DNA of 51,646 bases from Rhodoglobus sp. Lineage in GTDB: Bacteria > Actinomycetota > Actinomycetes > Actinomycetales > Microbacteriaceae. The translations under genes and the position numbers were made by a program. How positions within the stretch are numbered: the first letter of the stretch is position 1; each line of letters opens with the position of its first letter. This document shows positions 17,153 to 24,255 of the stretch, piece after piece. The notes under the pieces are model-generated. The model was not told the origin of the DNA. It searched no databases and saw nothing but the letters and a program-made list of their open reading frames with translations. The stretch is from assembly GCA_025464445.1 (NCBI GenBank), contig JAODLY010000010.1, forward strand, positions 1 through 51,646, written 5' to 3'.

Positions 17153-18424
17153 ATGACAGGCGTGATAGCAGTGGATGACACGACGGGCGCGGGTGTCCGG
17201 CCGACGCTGGAGTTGCTGCGTGCGGCATCCCCAGCGGCGGTGGATGTGTTCACGTGCATTCTCACGCGGGGCCCGATCTCGCGGATAGACATCGCCCGCC
17301 ACACCGGCCTGTCCCAGGCGGCCGTGACCAAGGCGGTCGCGCCACTCATCGCGGCCGGGGTGGTCTCCGACAACCATGAGACGCACAACCAGGACACGCA
17401 CAGGGGCAGTTCCCCCGGCCGGCCAGCGAATCCGCTGCGAGTGGTGCCGGAATGCCTGTTCGCAATCGGCATCAAGGTCAGCACGACAGACGTCATCGGT
17501 GTCGCTACCGACATCTCCGCCGGGATTCTGGCGACCTCCCACCTGCCTATCTCGAGCACGGAGTATTCGTCGGTCATCGAGGCGATCACGACTGTCGAGG
17601 CTCGCCTGCGCAGCGAACTCGGCTCGCGCTGGGACAGGCTTGCGGGCATTGGCGTCTCCGTTTCTGGCGACGTCGACAGCGCGGGGGGAATTGTGCGGGC
17701 ATCCGCGCTTCTCGGCTGGACCGACAAACCGCTCGGCGCCGACCTGCATGCTCGCTTCGGACGGGACGTGCTGGTCGAGAATGACGTGCGCGCCCTCACC
17801 ATCGCCGAGCATTGGTTCGGGTTGGGGGTGGGAACTGCATCGTTCGCCATTGTCACCATCGGAAGCGGCATCGGGTGCGGCCTGCATGTCAACGGCGAAG
17901 TGGTGGAGGGCGCTTTCGGGGTCGCCGGCGAGATCGGTCACCTGCCTCTGACTTCACCAGACCACATCTGCACCTGCGGGCGTCGTGGCTGTGTCGAGGC
18001 CGTCGCATCGTCGAGTGCGATTGTGCGGGCGGCATCGGCGGGACTGGACCGCCCCGACTTCACACTGCAGGATGCCGTGCGACTCGCACATGAGGGCAAT
18101 CCCACGGCGGCCGCGGCATTCGACAGGGCCGGCACAGTCATCGGCAGGGCGATCGCGACGATGGTCAACCTGGCCGGCCCACAGCTGGTGCTCATCGCGG
18201 GTGAAGGTGTTGCGGAGTACGACCTGTACGACCAGAGGTTGCGCGAGGCATTCGCCGAGCACGCGTTCGGTGCGGCCGCGAACTGCTCCATAGTGATCCG
18301 ACCACACGCCTTCGAGGACTGGGCGCGCGGCGCGGCGACGGCTGTCATCCGTGCGCTCGTCACGCAGCGCTATCCGCTGCGGCCGCGAGTCGCCCGGACC
18401 CAGGGTGCCACGAGCTCCTCATAA
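17153..18424 (+). CDS. ROK-family transcriptional regulator (423 aa)
   Basis: The N-terminal helix-turn-helix (about residues 30-70: SRIDIARHTGLSQAAVTKAVAPL) is followed by an actin-like ROK sugar-binding domain: GIGVSVSGDVD, VLVENDVRALTIAEHWFG, TIGSGIGCGLHVNG, GVAGEIGHLPL and the zinc motif CTCGRRGC (near 272-280). Such repressors (NagC/XylR type) respond to a sugar or sugar phosphate. It follows the ABC/GH95 operon after a terminator, with its own GAGGGAA ribosome site, and very likely controls that operon and GH36. A stretch rich in His, Asn and Thr (DNHETHNQDTHRGSS, about 80-95) links the two domains. The C-terminus overlaps the convergent TIM-barrel gene by 55 nt, which is unusually long. 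Confidence 0.92.
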   Translation: MTGVIAVDDTTGAGVRPTLELLRAASPAAVDVFTCILTRGPISRIDIARHTGLSQAAVTKAVAPLIAAGVVSDNHETHNQDTHRGSSPGRPANPLRVVPECLFAIGIKVSTTDVIGVATDISAGILATSHLPISSTEYSSVIEAITTVEARLRSELGSRWDRLAGIGVSVSGDVDSAGGIVRASALLGWTDKPLGADLHARFGRDVLVENDVRALTIAEHWFGLGVGTASFAIVTIGSGIGCGLHVNGEVVEGAFGVAGEIGHLPLTSPDHICTCGRRGCVEAVASSSAIVRAASAGLDRPDFTLQDAVRLAHEGNPTAAAAFDRAGTVIGRAIATMVNLAGPQLVLIAGEGVAEYDLYDQRLREAFAEHAFGAAANCSIVIRPHAFEDWARGAATAVIRALVTQRYPLRPRVARTQGATSSS

Positions 18425-19224
18425 CGCGCCACGCAGGTGGCCGCGACCTCGTCGTATGGCGAATCCCAGATGTCCTGGTTGAAGATCTCACACTCCACGT
18501 CACCCGTGTAGCCGGCGGCCGCGACAGCTCTCGTTATCGACTCGAAGTCGATGTGCCCGTCACCGGGGTAGCCCCGGCTCAGCAGCGGGTCTGTCGCGAT
18601 CGGGGTCACCCAGTCGCACACCTGGTAGCTCGCGATGCGGCCGGTGGCTCCCGCGCGCGCGACGCTCTCGAGCACCTGGGGGTCCCAGAAGACGTGGAAG
18701 GTGTCGACGACTACCCCCACGGCGCGAGCGTCGAACTGCTCCGCTATGTCAAGCGCCTGGCCCAGCGTCGAGACGACCGCCCTGTCTGTGACATACATGG
18801 GATGCAACGGCTCGATGCCCAACATCACCCCCGCCGCCAGCGCGTCGCCTTCGAGCTCGGCGATCGCATCGCGCACCCGCTCGCGGGCCCCCGACAGGTC
18901 GCGGGATCCCTCGGGCAGCCCGCCCGCCACGAGCACGAGGGTCGGGGCACCGAGCGTGGCGGCTTCCTCGATAGCGCGGCGGTTGTCGTCGATAGCGTGG
19001 CGCCTCGCCGGGCCAGCAGGCGCCGTGAAGAATCCGCCGCGGCACAGGCTCGAGACGCGCAGCCCCGCCGCCCGCACGAGGGCAGCACTCGCGGCGAGGC
19101 CGCGTTCGGCCACGGGTTCGCGCCACAGGCCGATCGCGGGGATCGCGGCATCCACCGTCGTTCGCACAGCCTCTTCGAGGCTCGCGTACTTGATCGACGC
19201 CTGGTTCAGCGAGAAGCGGCTCAC
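18370..19224 (-). CDS. Sugar phosphate isomerase/epimerase-like TIM barrel (284 aa)
   Basis: A xylose-isomerase-like (AP-endonuclease family 2) barrel. Probable metal ligands are Glu in GIEPLHPMY (near 142), Asp in VVVDTFHVFWD (near 177), and Glu in ECEIFNQDIW near 250. Members include epimerases, isomerases, dehydratases and the beta-eliminating subunits of 3-keto-glycoside lyases. It overlaps the DUF993-type aldolase gene by 4 nt and is the third gene of the leftward cassette Gfo, aldolase, TIM barrel. Isomerisation or elimination on the oxidised product of the Gfo enzyme is the likely role; the substrate is unknown. Confidence 0.88.
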   Translation of the reverse strand: MSRFSLNQASIKYASLEEAVRTTVDAAIPAIGLWREPVAERGLAASAALVRAAGLRVSSLCRGGFFTAPAGPARRHAIDDNRRAIEEAATLGAPTLVLVAGGLPEGSRDLSGARERVRDAIAELEGDALAAGVMLGIEPLHPMYVTDRAVVSTLGQALDIAEQFDARAVGVVVDTFHVFWDPQVLESVARAGATGRIASYQVCDWVTPIATDPLLSRGYPGDGHIDFESITRAVAAAGYTGDVECEIFNQDIWDSPYDEVAATCVARYEELVAPWVRATRGRSG

Positions 19225-20327
19225 AGGCCGTTCACCGCCAGCAGGTCGTGCCAGCGCTGCGCGGCGAGCTCGGGTGCCTCGAGCGCGTCCGCTTCGTGGG
19301 CGAGCCTCACGATCTCGCTGAGGTGGGTGAGGCTGCGCGCCGACTGCAGGCCGCCGACCATCGTGAACGACTGCTGGTGGCCATTGAGCCAGGACAGGAA
19401 CGCGATGCCGGTCTTGTAGTACTGGGTGGGGCTTGCGAAGACGTGCCGCGAGAGTGCCTCGGTCGGGCCCAGGATTGCCCGGTAGGAGGCCAGGTCGCCG
19501 GAATCGAGCGCCTGGATGGCCGCAGAGGCCGCGGGGGCGACGGCGGCGAAGGCGCCGAGCAGGGCATCCGACCCGCTCTCGATGAGGCCCACATAGTTGA
19601 AGTCGTCGCCCGTGAACATCCGCACGCCGGCGGGGAGCCGCAGCCTCAGGTCGATCTCCGATTTGGCATCGAGCAGCGACATCTTGATGCCGGTGACCTT
19701 GTCGACATCGTCTTCGATGATGCGGATCACGGTGTCGCTCGCCGCCTTCACGTCGCGCGACCCGAAGTACCCGGCAAGGTTCGCGTCGAACGCGTCCCCG
19801 AGCCAGTGCAGGATGACAGGCGACTGCACCCGCTCGAGCACCTGCCGGTAGACCAGCTCATAGTCGTGGGGGCTGTCGGCGGCGCGCGCGAGGTGACGGG
19901 ACGCCATCAGCACGACGCCGGCCCCGGCATCCTCGGCGACTTCGAGCTGCTGCAGGTACGCGCTCGCCACGTCGGCCAGCGAGATCACGTCGTCGGCGAC
20001 GTGGTCGGTGTTGACGCCCACCACAAGCGCCCCACCGACCGCCGCCGCCTCCGCTGCCGTGCGCCGGATCAGCTCCGTGCACGCGGCCCAGTCGAGGCCC
20101 ATGTTGCGTTGCGCGGTGTCCATGGCGTCCGCGACGCCAAGCCCCCACGACCAGACGTGACGCCGGAAGGCGAGCGTGGCATCCCAGTCGATGTCTGCAG
20201 GTCGGCCGGGAGTATTGTCCGCGTCGACCTTCGGCACGATGTGGGCGGCGGCGTACGCGACGCGGCTGGAGAGGGGTGCCGTCGGCCGTGCGAAGGTCGG
20301 GGCGGGTCCCGGTTCGAGGCGGTACAT
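19221..20327 (-). CDS. Dihydrodipicolinate-synthase-like aldolase, DUF993 type (368 aa)
   Basis: A TIM-barrel protein of the DapA superfamily. The Schiff-base lysine is kept as Lys215 in KVTGIKMSLLDA. Other recognisable parts are HVWSWGLGVADAMDTAQRNMG (about 57-77), VVGVNTDHVAD, PVILHWLGDAFD and MFTGDDFNYVGLIESG. DapA relatives cleave or form C-C bonds in 2-keto (3-deoxy) acids or sugar-like keto compounds, so a retro-aldol or hydration step is expected, but I know of no defined substrate. The ATG at 20327 overlaps the upstream Gfo stop by 1 nt; a longer frame through that gene was rejected. It is longer than DapA (about 290) because of N- and C-terminal additions. Confidence 0.88.
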   Translation of the reverse strand: MYRLEPGPAPTFARPTAPLSSRVAYAAAHIVPKVDADNTPGRPADIDWDATLAFRRHVWSWGLGVADAMDTAQRNMGLDWAACTELIRRTAAEAAAVGGALVVGVNTDHVADDVISLADVASAYLQQLEVAEDAGAGVVLMASRHLARAADSPHDYELVYRQVLERVQSPVILHWLGDAFDANLAGYFGSRDVKAASDTVIRIIEDDVDKVTGIKMSLLDAKSEIDLRLRLPAGVRMFTGDDFNYVGLIESGSDALLGAFAAVAPAASAAIQALDSGDLASYRAILGPTEALSRHVFASPTQYYKTGIAFLSWLNGHQQSFTMVGGLQSARSLTHLSEIVRLAHEADALEAPELAAQRWHDLLAVNGL

Positions 20328-21493
20328 CAGAGGGTGACGGGGGGCAGGTCGATGCGGCGCCCCTCGGCAGAGCTGCGCAGCCCCTCCTCGCTCAGGCGCA
20401 CCCCGCGAGCGCCCGCGAGCAGGTCGAATTCGTAGGGGGCGTCTTCGAGCACATGCAGCAGAAACTGCTCCCACTGCACCTTGAAGCCGTTCTCGTAGAC
20501 ATCGTTGTCCGGCACCTCGATCCAGTCGGCGAAGTAGTCGTGCGTCTCCTTCAGGTCGGGATTCCAGACCGGCTTCGGGGTCGCGTTGCGGGGCTGGATG
20601 CGGCATCCGAAGAGCCCGACGACCGCAGAGCCGAGGGTGCCGTCCACCTGGAACTCCACGAGTTCCTTGCGGTTCACCCGCACCGCCCAACTCGAGTTGA
20701 GCTGCACGAGCACGCCGTTCTCGACCTCGAAGATGCCGTAGGCCGCGTCATCCGCCGTCGCCTCGTACTGCTTGCCGTTCTCGTCGACCCGGGTCGGGAT
20801 GTGCGTGACGGCCCGGGCGTACACGCTCTCGATGCGACCGAAGAGGTTCTCGATCACGTAGTTCCAGTGCGCGAACATGTCGGAGACGATGCCGCCACCA
20901 TCCTCGCTGCGATAGTTCCAGCTGGGGCGTTGGGCGGCCTGCCAGTCGCCCTCGAACACCCAGTAGCCGAACTCGCCGCGCACGCTCAGGATGCGCCCGA
21001 AGAATCCGGAGTCGATGAGCCGCCGCAGCTTCTGGAACCCCGGCAGGTAGAGCTTGTCGTGAACGACCCCGTTCTTGACGCCCTTGTCCCGCGCCAGCCG
21101 GGCGAGCTCGAGGGCATCCTCGAAACTCTCCGCCGTGGGCTTCTCCGTGTAGATGTGCTTACCGGCAGCGATGGCCCTGCGGATAGCGTCGACCCTGGCC
21201 GTGGTCACGAGAAAGTCGGCGTAGATCGGAAAGTCGGGGTTAGCCAGCGCCTCGTCGAGGTCGGCGGTGTAATGCTCGATGCCGTGCTTCTCGGCGAGCT
21301 CGCGAAGCTTCGGGATGCTGCGGCCGACGAGCATCGGAACGATCTGCACCCGGCTGCCGTCCGCCAACAGCACGCCGCCCTGTTCGCGAATCGCGAGGAT
21401 CGAGCGCAGCAGGTGCTGCCGGTAGCCCATGCGCCCGGAGACGCCATTCATGATGATGCCGATGCTGGGCGTTGACAGGCTCTGGGGGGCCAC
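20327..21493 (-). CDS. Gfo/Idh/MocA-family oxidoreductase (388 aa)
   Basis: The Rossmann domain starts SIGIIMNGVSGRMGYRQHL, with an unusually DapB-like nucleotide loop (GVSGRMG). The EKP motif lies in HIYTEKPTAES near residue 140. The C-terminal domain contains WNYRSEDGGGIVSDMFAHW and the basic segment RVNRKELVEFQVDG. Start choice: GTG at 21493, preceded by AAGGAG; the long in-frame extension beyond it crosses the operator region and was rejected. It is the first gene of the three-gene cassette, probably repressed by the LacI protein through the palindrome at 21524-21538. It presumably oxidises a sugar or cyclitol carbon before the aldolase and TIM barrel act. Confidence 0.9.
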   Translation of the reverse strand: MAPQSLSTPSIGIIMNGVSGRMGYRQHLLRSILAIREQGGVLLADGSRVQIVPMLVGRSIPKLRELAEKHGIEHYTADLDEALANPDFPIYADFLVTTARVDAIRRAIAAGKHIYTEKPTAESFEDALELARLARDKGVKNGVVHDKLYLPGFQKLRRLIDSGFFGRILSVRGEFGYWVFEGDWQAAQRPSWNYRSEDGGGIVSDMFAHWNYVIENLFGRIESVYARAVTHIPTRVDENGKQYEATADDAAYGIFEVENGVLVQLNSSWAVRVNRKELVEFQVDGTLGSAVVGLFGCRIQPRNATPKPVWNPDLKETHDYFADWIEVPDNDVYENGFKVQWEQFLLHVLEDAPYEFDLLAGARGVRLSEEGLRSSAEGRRIDLPPVTL

Positions 21494-21523
21494 GATGCTC
21501 CTTATTCCGCTTCGCCATTCGGC

Positions 21524-21538
21524 GGGAAAGCGCTTACC
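21524..21538. promoter_or_regulatory. LacI-type operator, AAGCGCTT core
   Basis: GGGAAAGCGCTTACC has the central AAGCGCTT palindrome (21528-21535) and symmetric outer GG/CC. This is the classic LacI/GalR/CcpA-family operator layout with a central CG. It lies 31 nt upstream of the Gfo start and 183 nt downstream of the lacI-type gene end, so the adjacent LacI protein is the natural binder. Confidence 0.7.
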
Positions 21539-21608
21539 AACTGTAACCCGTGATGCCTGCCGCCGCAACGCGGCCGCCGCCCTGGTTCGGTGCGCACCGG
21601 CCTTGGTG

Positions 21609-21690
21609 CGAAATGCAGGAGAAGGGACGCCCAGACGGGCCGTCGCGCCCGAGAACATGCGGGCAGGGTCGTCGCACCTCCTGCATTTCG
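21609..21690. repeat. 13-bp perfect inverted repeat with 56-nt loop
   Basis: CGAAATGCAGGAG (21609-21621) is repeated in inverse as CTCCTGCATTTCG (21678-21690). It sits in the 227-nt gap between the lacI-type gene and the Gfo cassette. The arms are more AT-rich than the loop. It could be a terminator for the LacI transcript, a long-range operator pair or a dispersed palindromic repeat. No other copy was seen in the window. Confidence 0.7.
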
Positions 21691-21720
21691 TACATCCCGG
21701 CGCAACTCGGGCACGCGCCG

Positions 21721-22722
21721 TCAGCGGCGGGGCGTGCTCCCGCGCAGCACGACGGTCGCTGGTACCACGGAGACGGGACCGCCCCGCGCCCCGAGAGCAA
21801 GAGCCACGGATGCCGCACCCGCCTCCTCGAGCGGAACCCGCACAGTCGTCAGCGCCGGCCACACGTCCCTGGCCGTTGACACATCGTCGAACCCCGCCAC
21901 TCCTACCCGGCCGGGCACATCGATCCCGCGATCCCGCAGGGCGGACAGCGCCCCGATCGCCATCACGTCGTTCACCGCGAACACGAGGTCGACGCCGTGC
22001 AACCCGCCGTCAATGAGTGAGTTCATGGCGTCGTACCCGCCGGTACGGGTGAACGCCCCGTGCACGACCGCCACCGGCGCGAGGCCTGCGGCGAACGCGG
22101 TGACCCTGTCGCGCGCCGTGACCAGGTTCTCCGGGCCGGCGAGTATCGCCGGCGCGAGGTAGCCGAGGCCGCTGAGGGCGTCGGCGAGCGCCCGAGCGCC
22201 GCCGGCATTGTCGACCTCGACCGTGTCGAAAGGCAGCTCGTGCTGGCTGATGAGCACCACGTGGCCTCCCGTTCGCGTGAAGGCTTCGAGCTCGGCGACG
22301 AGAGTATCCCTGGCGGTCTCGTCGGTGTACCTGCTGCCGGCGAGCACGATCACCCGCGGGCGCTGGCCACGCAGCATCCGCACGAGTTCTATCTCGCGGT
22401 CGGTATCGCGGTCGGTCACCGCCATGGTCACGGCGAGGCCGGCTTCAGCCGCCTGTTTCACCACGCCGGCGGCTATCGCCGAGAAGTATGGGTCGGCGAT
22501 GTCGCTCACGAGCAACGCGACCGTCGACGACGCCCCCCGCGCGACAGCCTGGGCCGACAGGTTTGGCGTGTAGCCGAGTTTCGCCGCCGCCGCGAGCACA
22601 CGGTCGCGGTACTGCCCGTTGACCGTGCGGCTGCTGCCATTGAGCGAACGGGACGCGGTGGCGAGGGACACACCGGCTTCTCGTGCGACGTCGTAAAGCG
22701 TCGCCGGCGTCTCGTCGCTCAT
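21721..22722 (-). CDS. LacI-family transcriptional regulator (333 aa)
   Basis: The N-terminal LacI helix-turn-helix is ATLYDVAREAGVSLATASRSLNG (about 7-29), with the hinge helix NLSAQAVARG near 54-63. The periplasmic-binding-like effector domain has ALLVSDIADPYFSAIAAGV, VFAVNDVMAIGALSALRDRGI and VAGFDDVSTARDVWPALTTV. Such repressors bind a sugar-derived effector and AAGCGCTT-type operators. It lies in front of the Gfo/DUF993/TIM-barrel cassette in the same direction, separated by 227 nt with an operator. ATG at 22722 was chosen because it starts the conserved domain; longer frames run back into the divergent acyl-CoA-dehydrogenase-like gene. Confidence 0.93.
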   Translation of the reverse strand: MSDETPATLYDVAREAGVSLATASRSLNGSSRTVNGQYRDRVLAAAAKLGYTPNLSAQAVARGASSTVALLVSDIADPYFSAIAAGVVKQAAEAGLAVTMAVTDRDTDREIELVRMLRGQRPRVIVLAGSRYTDETARDTLVAELEAFTRTGGHVVLISQHELPFDTVEVDNAGGARALADALSGLGYLAPAILAGPENLVTARDRVTAFAAGLAPVAVVHGAFTRTGGYDAMNSLIDGGLHGVDLVFAVNDVMAIGALSALRDRGIDVPGRVGVAGFDDVSTARDVWPALTTVRVPLEEAGAASVALALGARGGPVSVVPATVVLRGSTPRR

Positions 22723-22740
22723 GCCGACGAGCCTAGCTTT

Positions 22741-22780
22741 CGCCCACGCCCACGCCCACGCCCACGGCGACGGCGACGGC
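22741..22780. repeat. Short tandem hexamer repeats upstream of the lacI-type gene
   Basis: Four copies of CGCCCA (22741-22764) run directly into CGGCGA CGGCGA CGGCGG. They lie just upstream of the lacI-type start, in the divergent gap to the acyl-CoA-dehydrogenase-like gene, so unit-number change would alter promoter spacing rather than a reading frame. Confidence 0.8.
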
Positions 22781-22860
22781 GGGGATGGCGGTGATGCTAC
22801 TGACCCGGAGCGGTCGGGGCTGCGCGGTTTCCCGGGCACGAAGCGGCGTAGGTTGATCTG

Positions 22861-23946
22861 GTGACCGTGCTGACACCAGTGATGCTCGAGACCTTCCGCT
22901 CGCGTGCGGCGGGCTACGACAGGGACAACGCCTTCTTCGTCGAAGACCTCGACGACCTCAGGGCGGCAGGTTATCTCGCCCCGCGCAGCCTGCTCGAGAC
23001 GGCGAAAGACCAGCGTTTGCTCGCCGCCTACGCGCCCGCGACGGCCCTGGGCATCAACATGCACCTGGTCTGGACCGGCGTCGCCCGTGTGCTCGCCGAA
23101 CGCGGCGACCACAGCCTCGACTGGGTGCTGGCGGATGCCGCGGCCGGCGAACTCTTCGCGTTCGGCAACAGCGAGCAGGGCAACGATCTCGTGCTCTGGG
23201 ACTCGCTCACGCGAGCCGAGCCCGTCGAGGCCGGCTACGCGTTCACCGGCACGAAGATCTTCACCTCGCTCGCCCCGGCGTGGACCCGCCTGGGCATCTT
23301 CGGCCGCAACGCCGACCAGTTGGTCCATGGCTTCATCACGCGCGACACTCCCGGCTGGCACAGCAAGGACGACTGGGACACCCTCGGGATGCGCGCGACG
23401 CAGAGCCAGAGCACTGTGCTCGATGGCGCGATCGTGCTCACGGAGCGCATCGCCCGCATCCTGCCGGTCGGTCCAACCGCTGACCCGTTCATCTTCGGAA
23501 TCTTCTCGAACTTCCTGCTGCTGATCGGCTCGGTGTACGCAGGCATCGCCGACCGTGCGCTCGAGCTCGCGGTCGAGGCCGTGAAGCGCCGCACCTCGCT
23601 GCGCACGGGCTCGAGCTATGCGCAGGATCCCGACTTCCGCTGGCGGATCGCGGATGCCGCGCTCGCGCTCGATGCCATAGCGCCGCAGCTCGAGTCGCTG
23701 GCATCCGATGTCGATCGACTCGCGGACCACGGGGCGGCGTGGTTCCGCCTTCTCACGGGAGCCAAGCACCGCGCCACCGAGACCGCGCGCTACGTCGTTG
23801 ACCAGGCGATGCGCTCAGCGGGCGGCGGGGGATACAGCGCGACCGGTGAACTGGCGCGGCTGCAACGCGATGTGCTCGCGGGCATCTACCACCCGAGCGA
23901 CACCGAGTCCGTGCACAATACGGTCGCAACGAACCTGCTGGACTAG
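22861..23946 (+). CDS. Acyl-CoA-dehydrogenase-like flavoprotein (361 aa)
   Basis: An all-helical/beta-barrel/helical acyl-CoA dehydrogenase fold is suggested by the central GYAFTGTKIFTSLAPAWTRLGIFGRN (about 122-147), WDTLGMRATQSQSTVLDGAIV (beta domain, FAD contact) and the C-terminal AMRSAGGGGYSATGELARLQRDVLAGIYHPSDTES. The C-terminal part resembles the flavin-dependent monooxygenase branch of this superfamily (DszC or HpaB-like) as much as true acyl-CoA dehydrogenases, and I cannot place a catalytic base. A GTG at 22861 (or GTG at 22867) starts the protein. It is divergent from the lacI-type gene and has no obvious fatty-acid neighbours. Confidence 0.8.
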   Translation: MTVLTPVMLETFRSRAAGYDRDNAFFVEDLDDLRAAGYLAPRSLLETAKDQRLLAAYAPATALGINMHLVWTGVARVLAERGDHSLDWVLADAAAGELFAFGNSEQGNDLVLWDSLTRAEPVEAGYAFTGTKIFTSLAPAWTRLGIFGRNADQLVHGFITRDTPGWHSKDDWDTLGMRATQSQSTVLDGAIVLTERIARILPVGPTADPFIFGIFSNFLLLIGSVYAGIADRALELAVEAVKRRTSLRTGSSYAQDPDFRWRIADAALALDAIAPQLESLASDVDRLADHGAAWFRLLTGAKHRATETARYVVDQAMRSAGGGGYSATGELARLQRDVLAGIYHPSDTESVHNTVATNLLD

Positions 23947-24255
23947 TCCCCGCTGTCCAATTCAGTCAAATGGCTTGACAAATACTTTGTCATTACATTT
24001 TAATGAACGATCAAGCGAGCTGTCGTTTTTGACCAGCTTGTCAAGCGGAGAACAGGATGCCCGACGATGCGCCACCAGCACCGCCTGACTTCTGCCCTTC
24101 GTGGCATCCCGGCTCTCGGCGGTTCAATCGAACCGTCGCTCGGGTTGCTTGAGAACTCTCCAAACACTCACTGAGTGCGAGAGCGGCGAGCGCTGTGGTG
24201 GTCGACTCGCCGTCATACCGATGAGTAGCACCGAACACCTAGAGAAGGAAGAAAA
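23947..24255 (+). promoter_or_regulatory. Promoter, operator and long leader of the second ABC operon
   Basis: No gene is present in these 309 bases. A strong promoter has TTGACA (23975-23980), an 18-nt spacer and TTTAAT (23999-24004). Over its first half lies a perfect 7+3+7 palindrome, TGACAAA-TAC-TTTGTCA (23976-23992). TGTCATTACAT (23988-23998), shared with two other promoter regions in the window, overlaps its end. The remaining leader of about 245 nt has TTGAC-N6-GTCAA (24029-24044), a hairpin CGGTTC-AATC-GAACCG (24120-24135) and a 13-bp palindrome CACTCACTGAGTG (24165-24177). AGAGAAGGAAG precedes the TTG start. Nothing protein-like was seen in the leader. Confidence 0.72.

Noticed and set aside
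20328-20690. 121-codon N-terminal extension of the DUF993 aldolase gene
   Set aside because: The extension is a frame shadow of the Gfo gene; the ATG at 20327 overlaps the Gfo stop as expected for a coupled operon.
21541-21720. A small gene or transposon end around the 13-bp inverted repeat
   Set aside because: No transposase, no target-site duplication and no credible reading frame; kept only as a repeat.
21494-21862. N-terminal extension of the Gfo gene at 20327-21493 into the lacI-like gene
   Set aside because: The extra residues are Arg/Ala/Cys-rich and cross the operator and inverted repeat; GTG 21493 has AAGGAG in front.
22741-22780. Possible CRISPR-like repeat
   Set aside because: The unit is six bases with no spacers; it is a simple tandem repeat.
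24005-24255. Known riboswitch in the ABC leader
   Set aside because: Hairpins are present but I could not match them to any riboswitch core that I can recognise.
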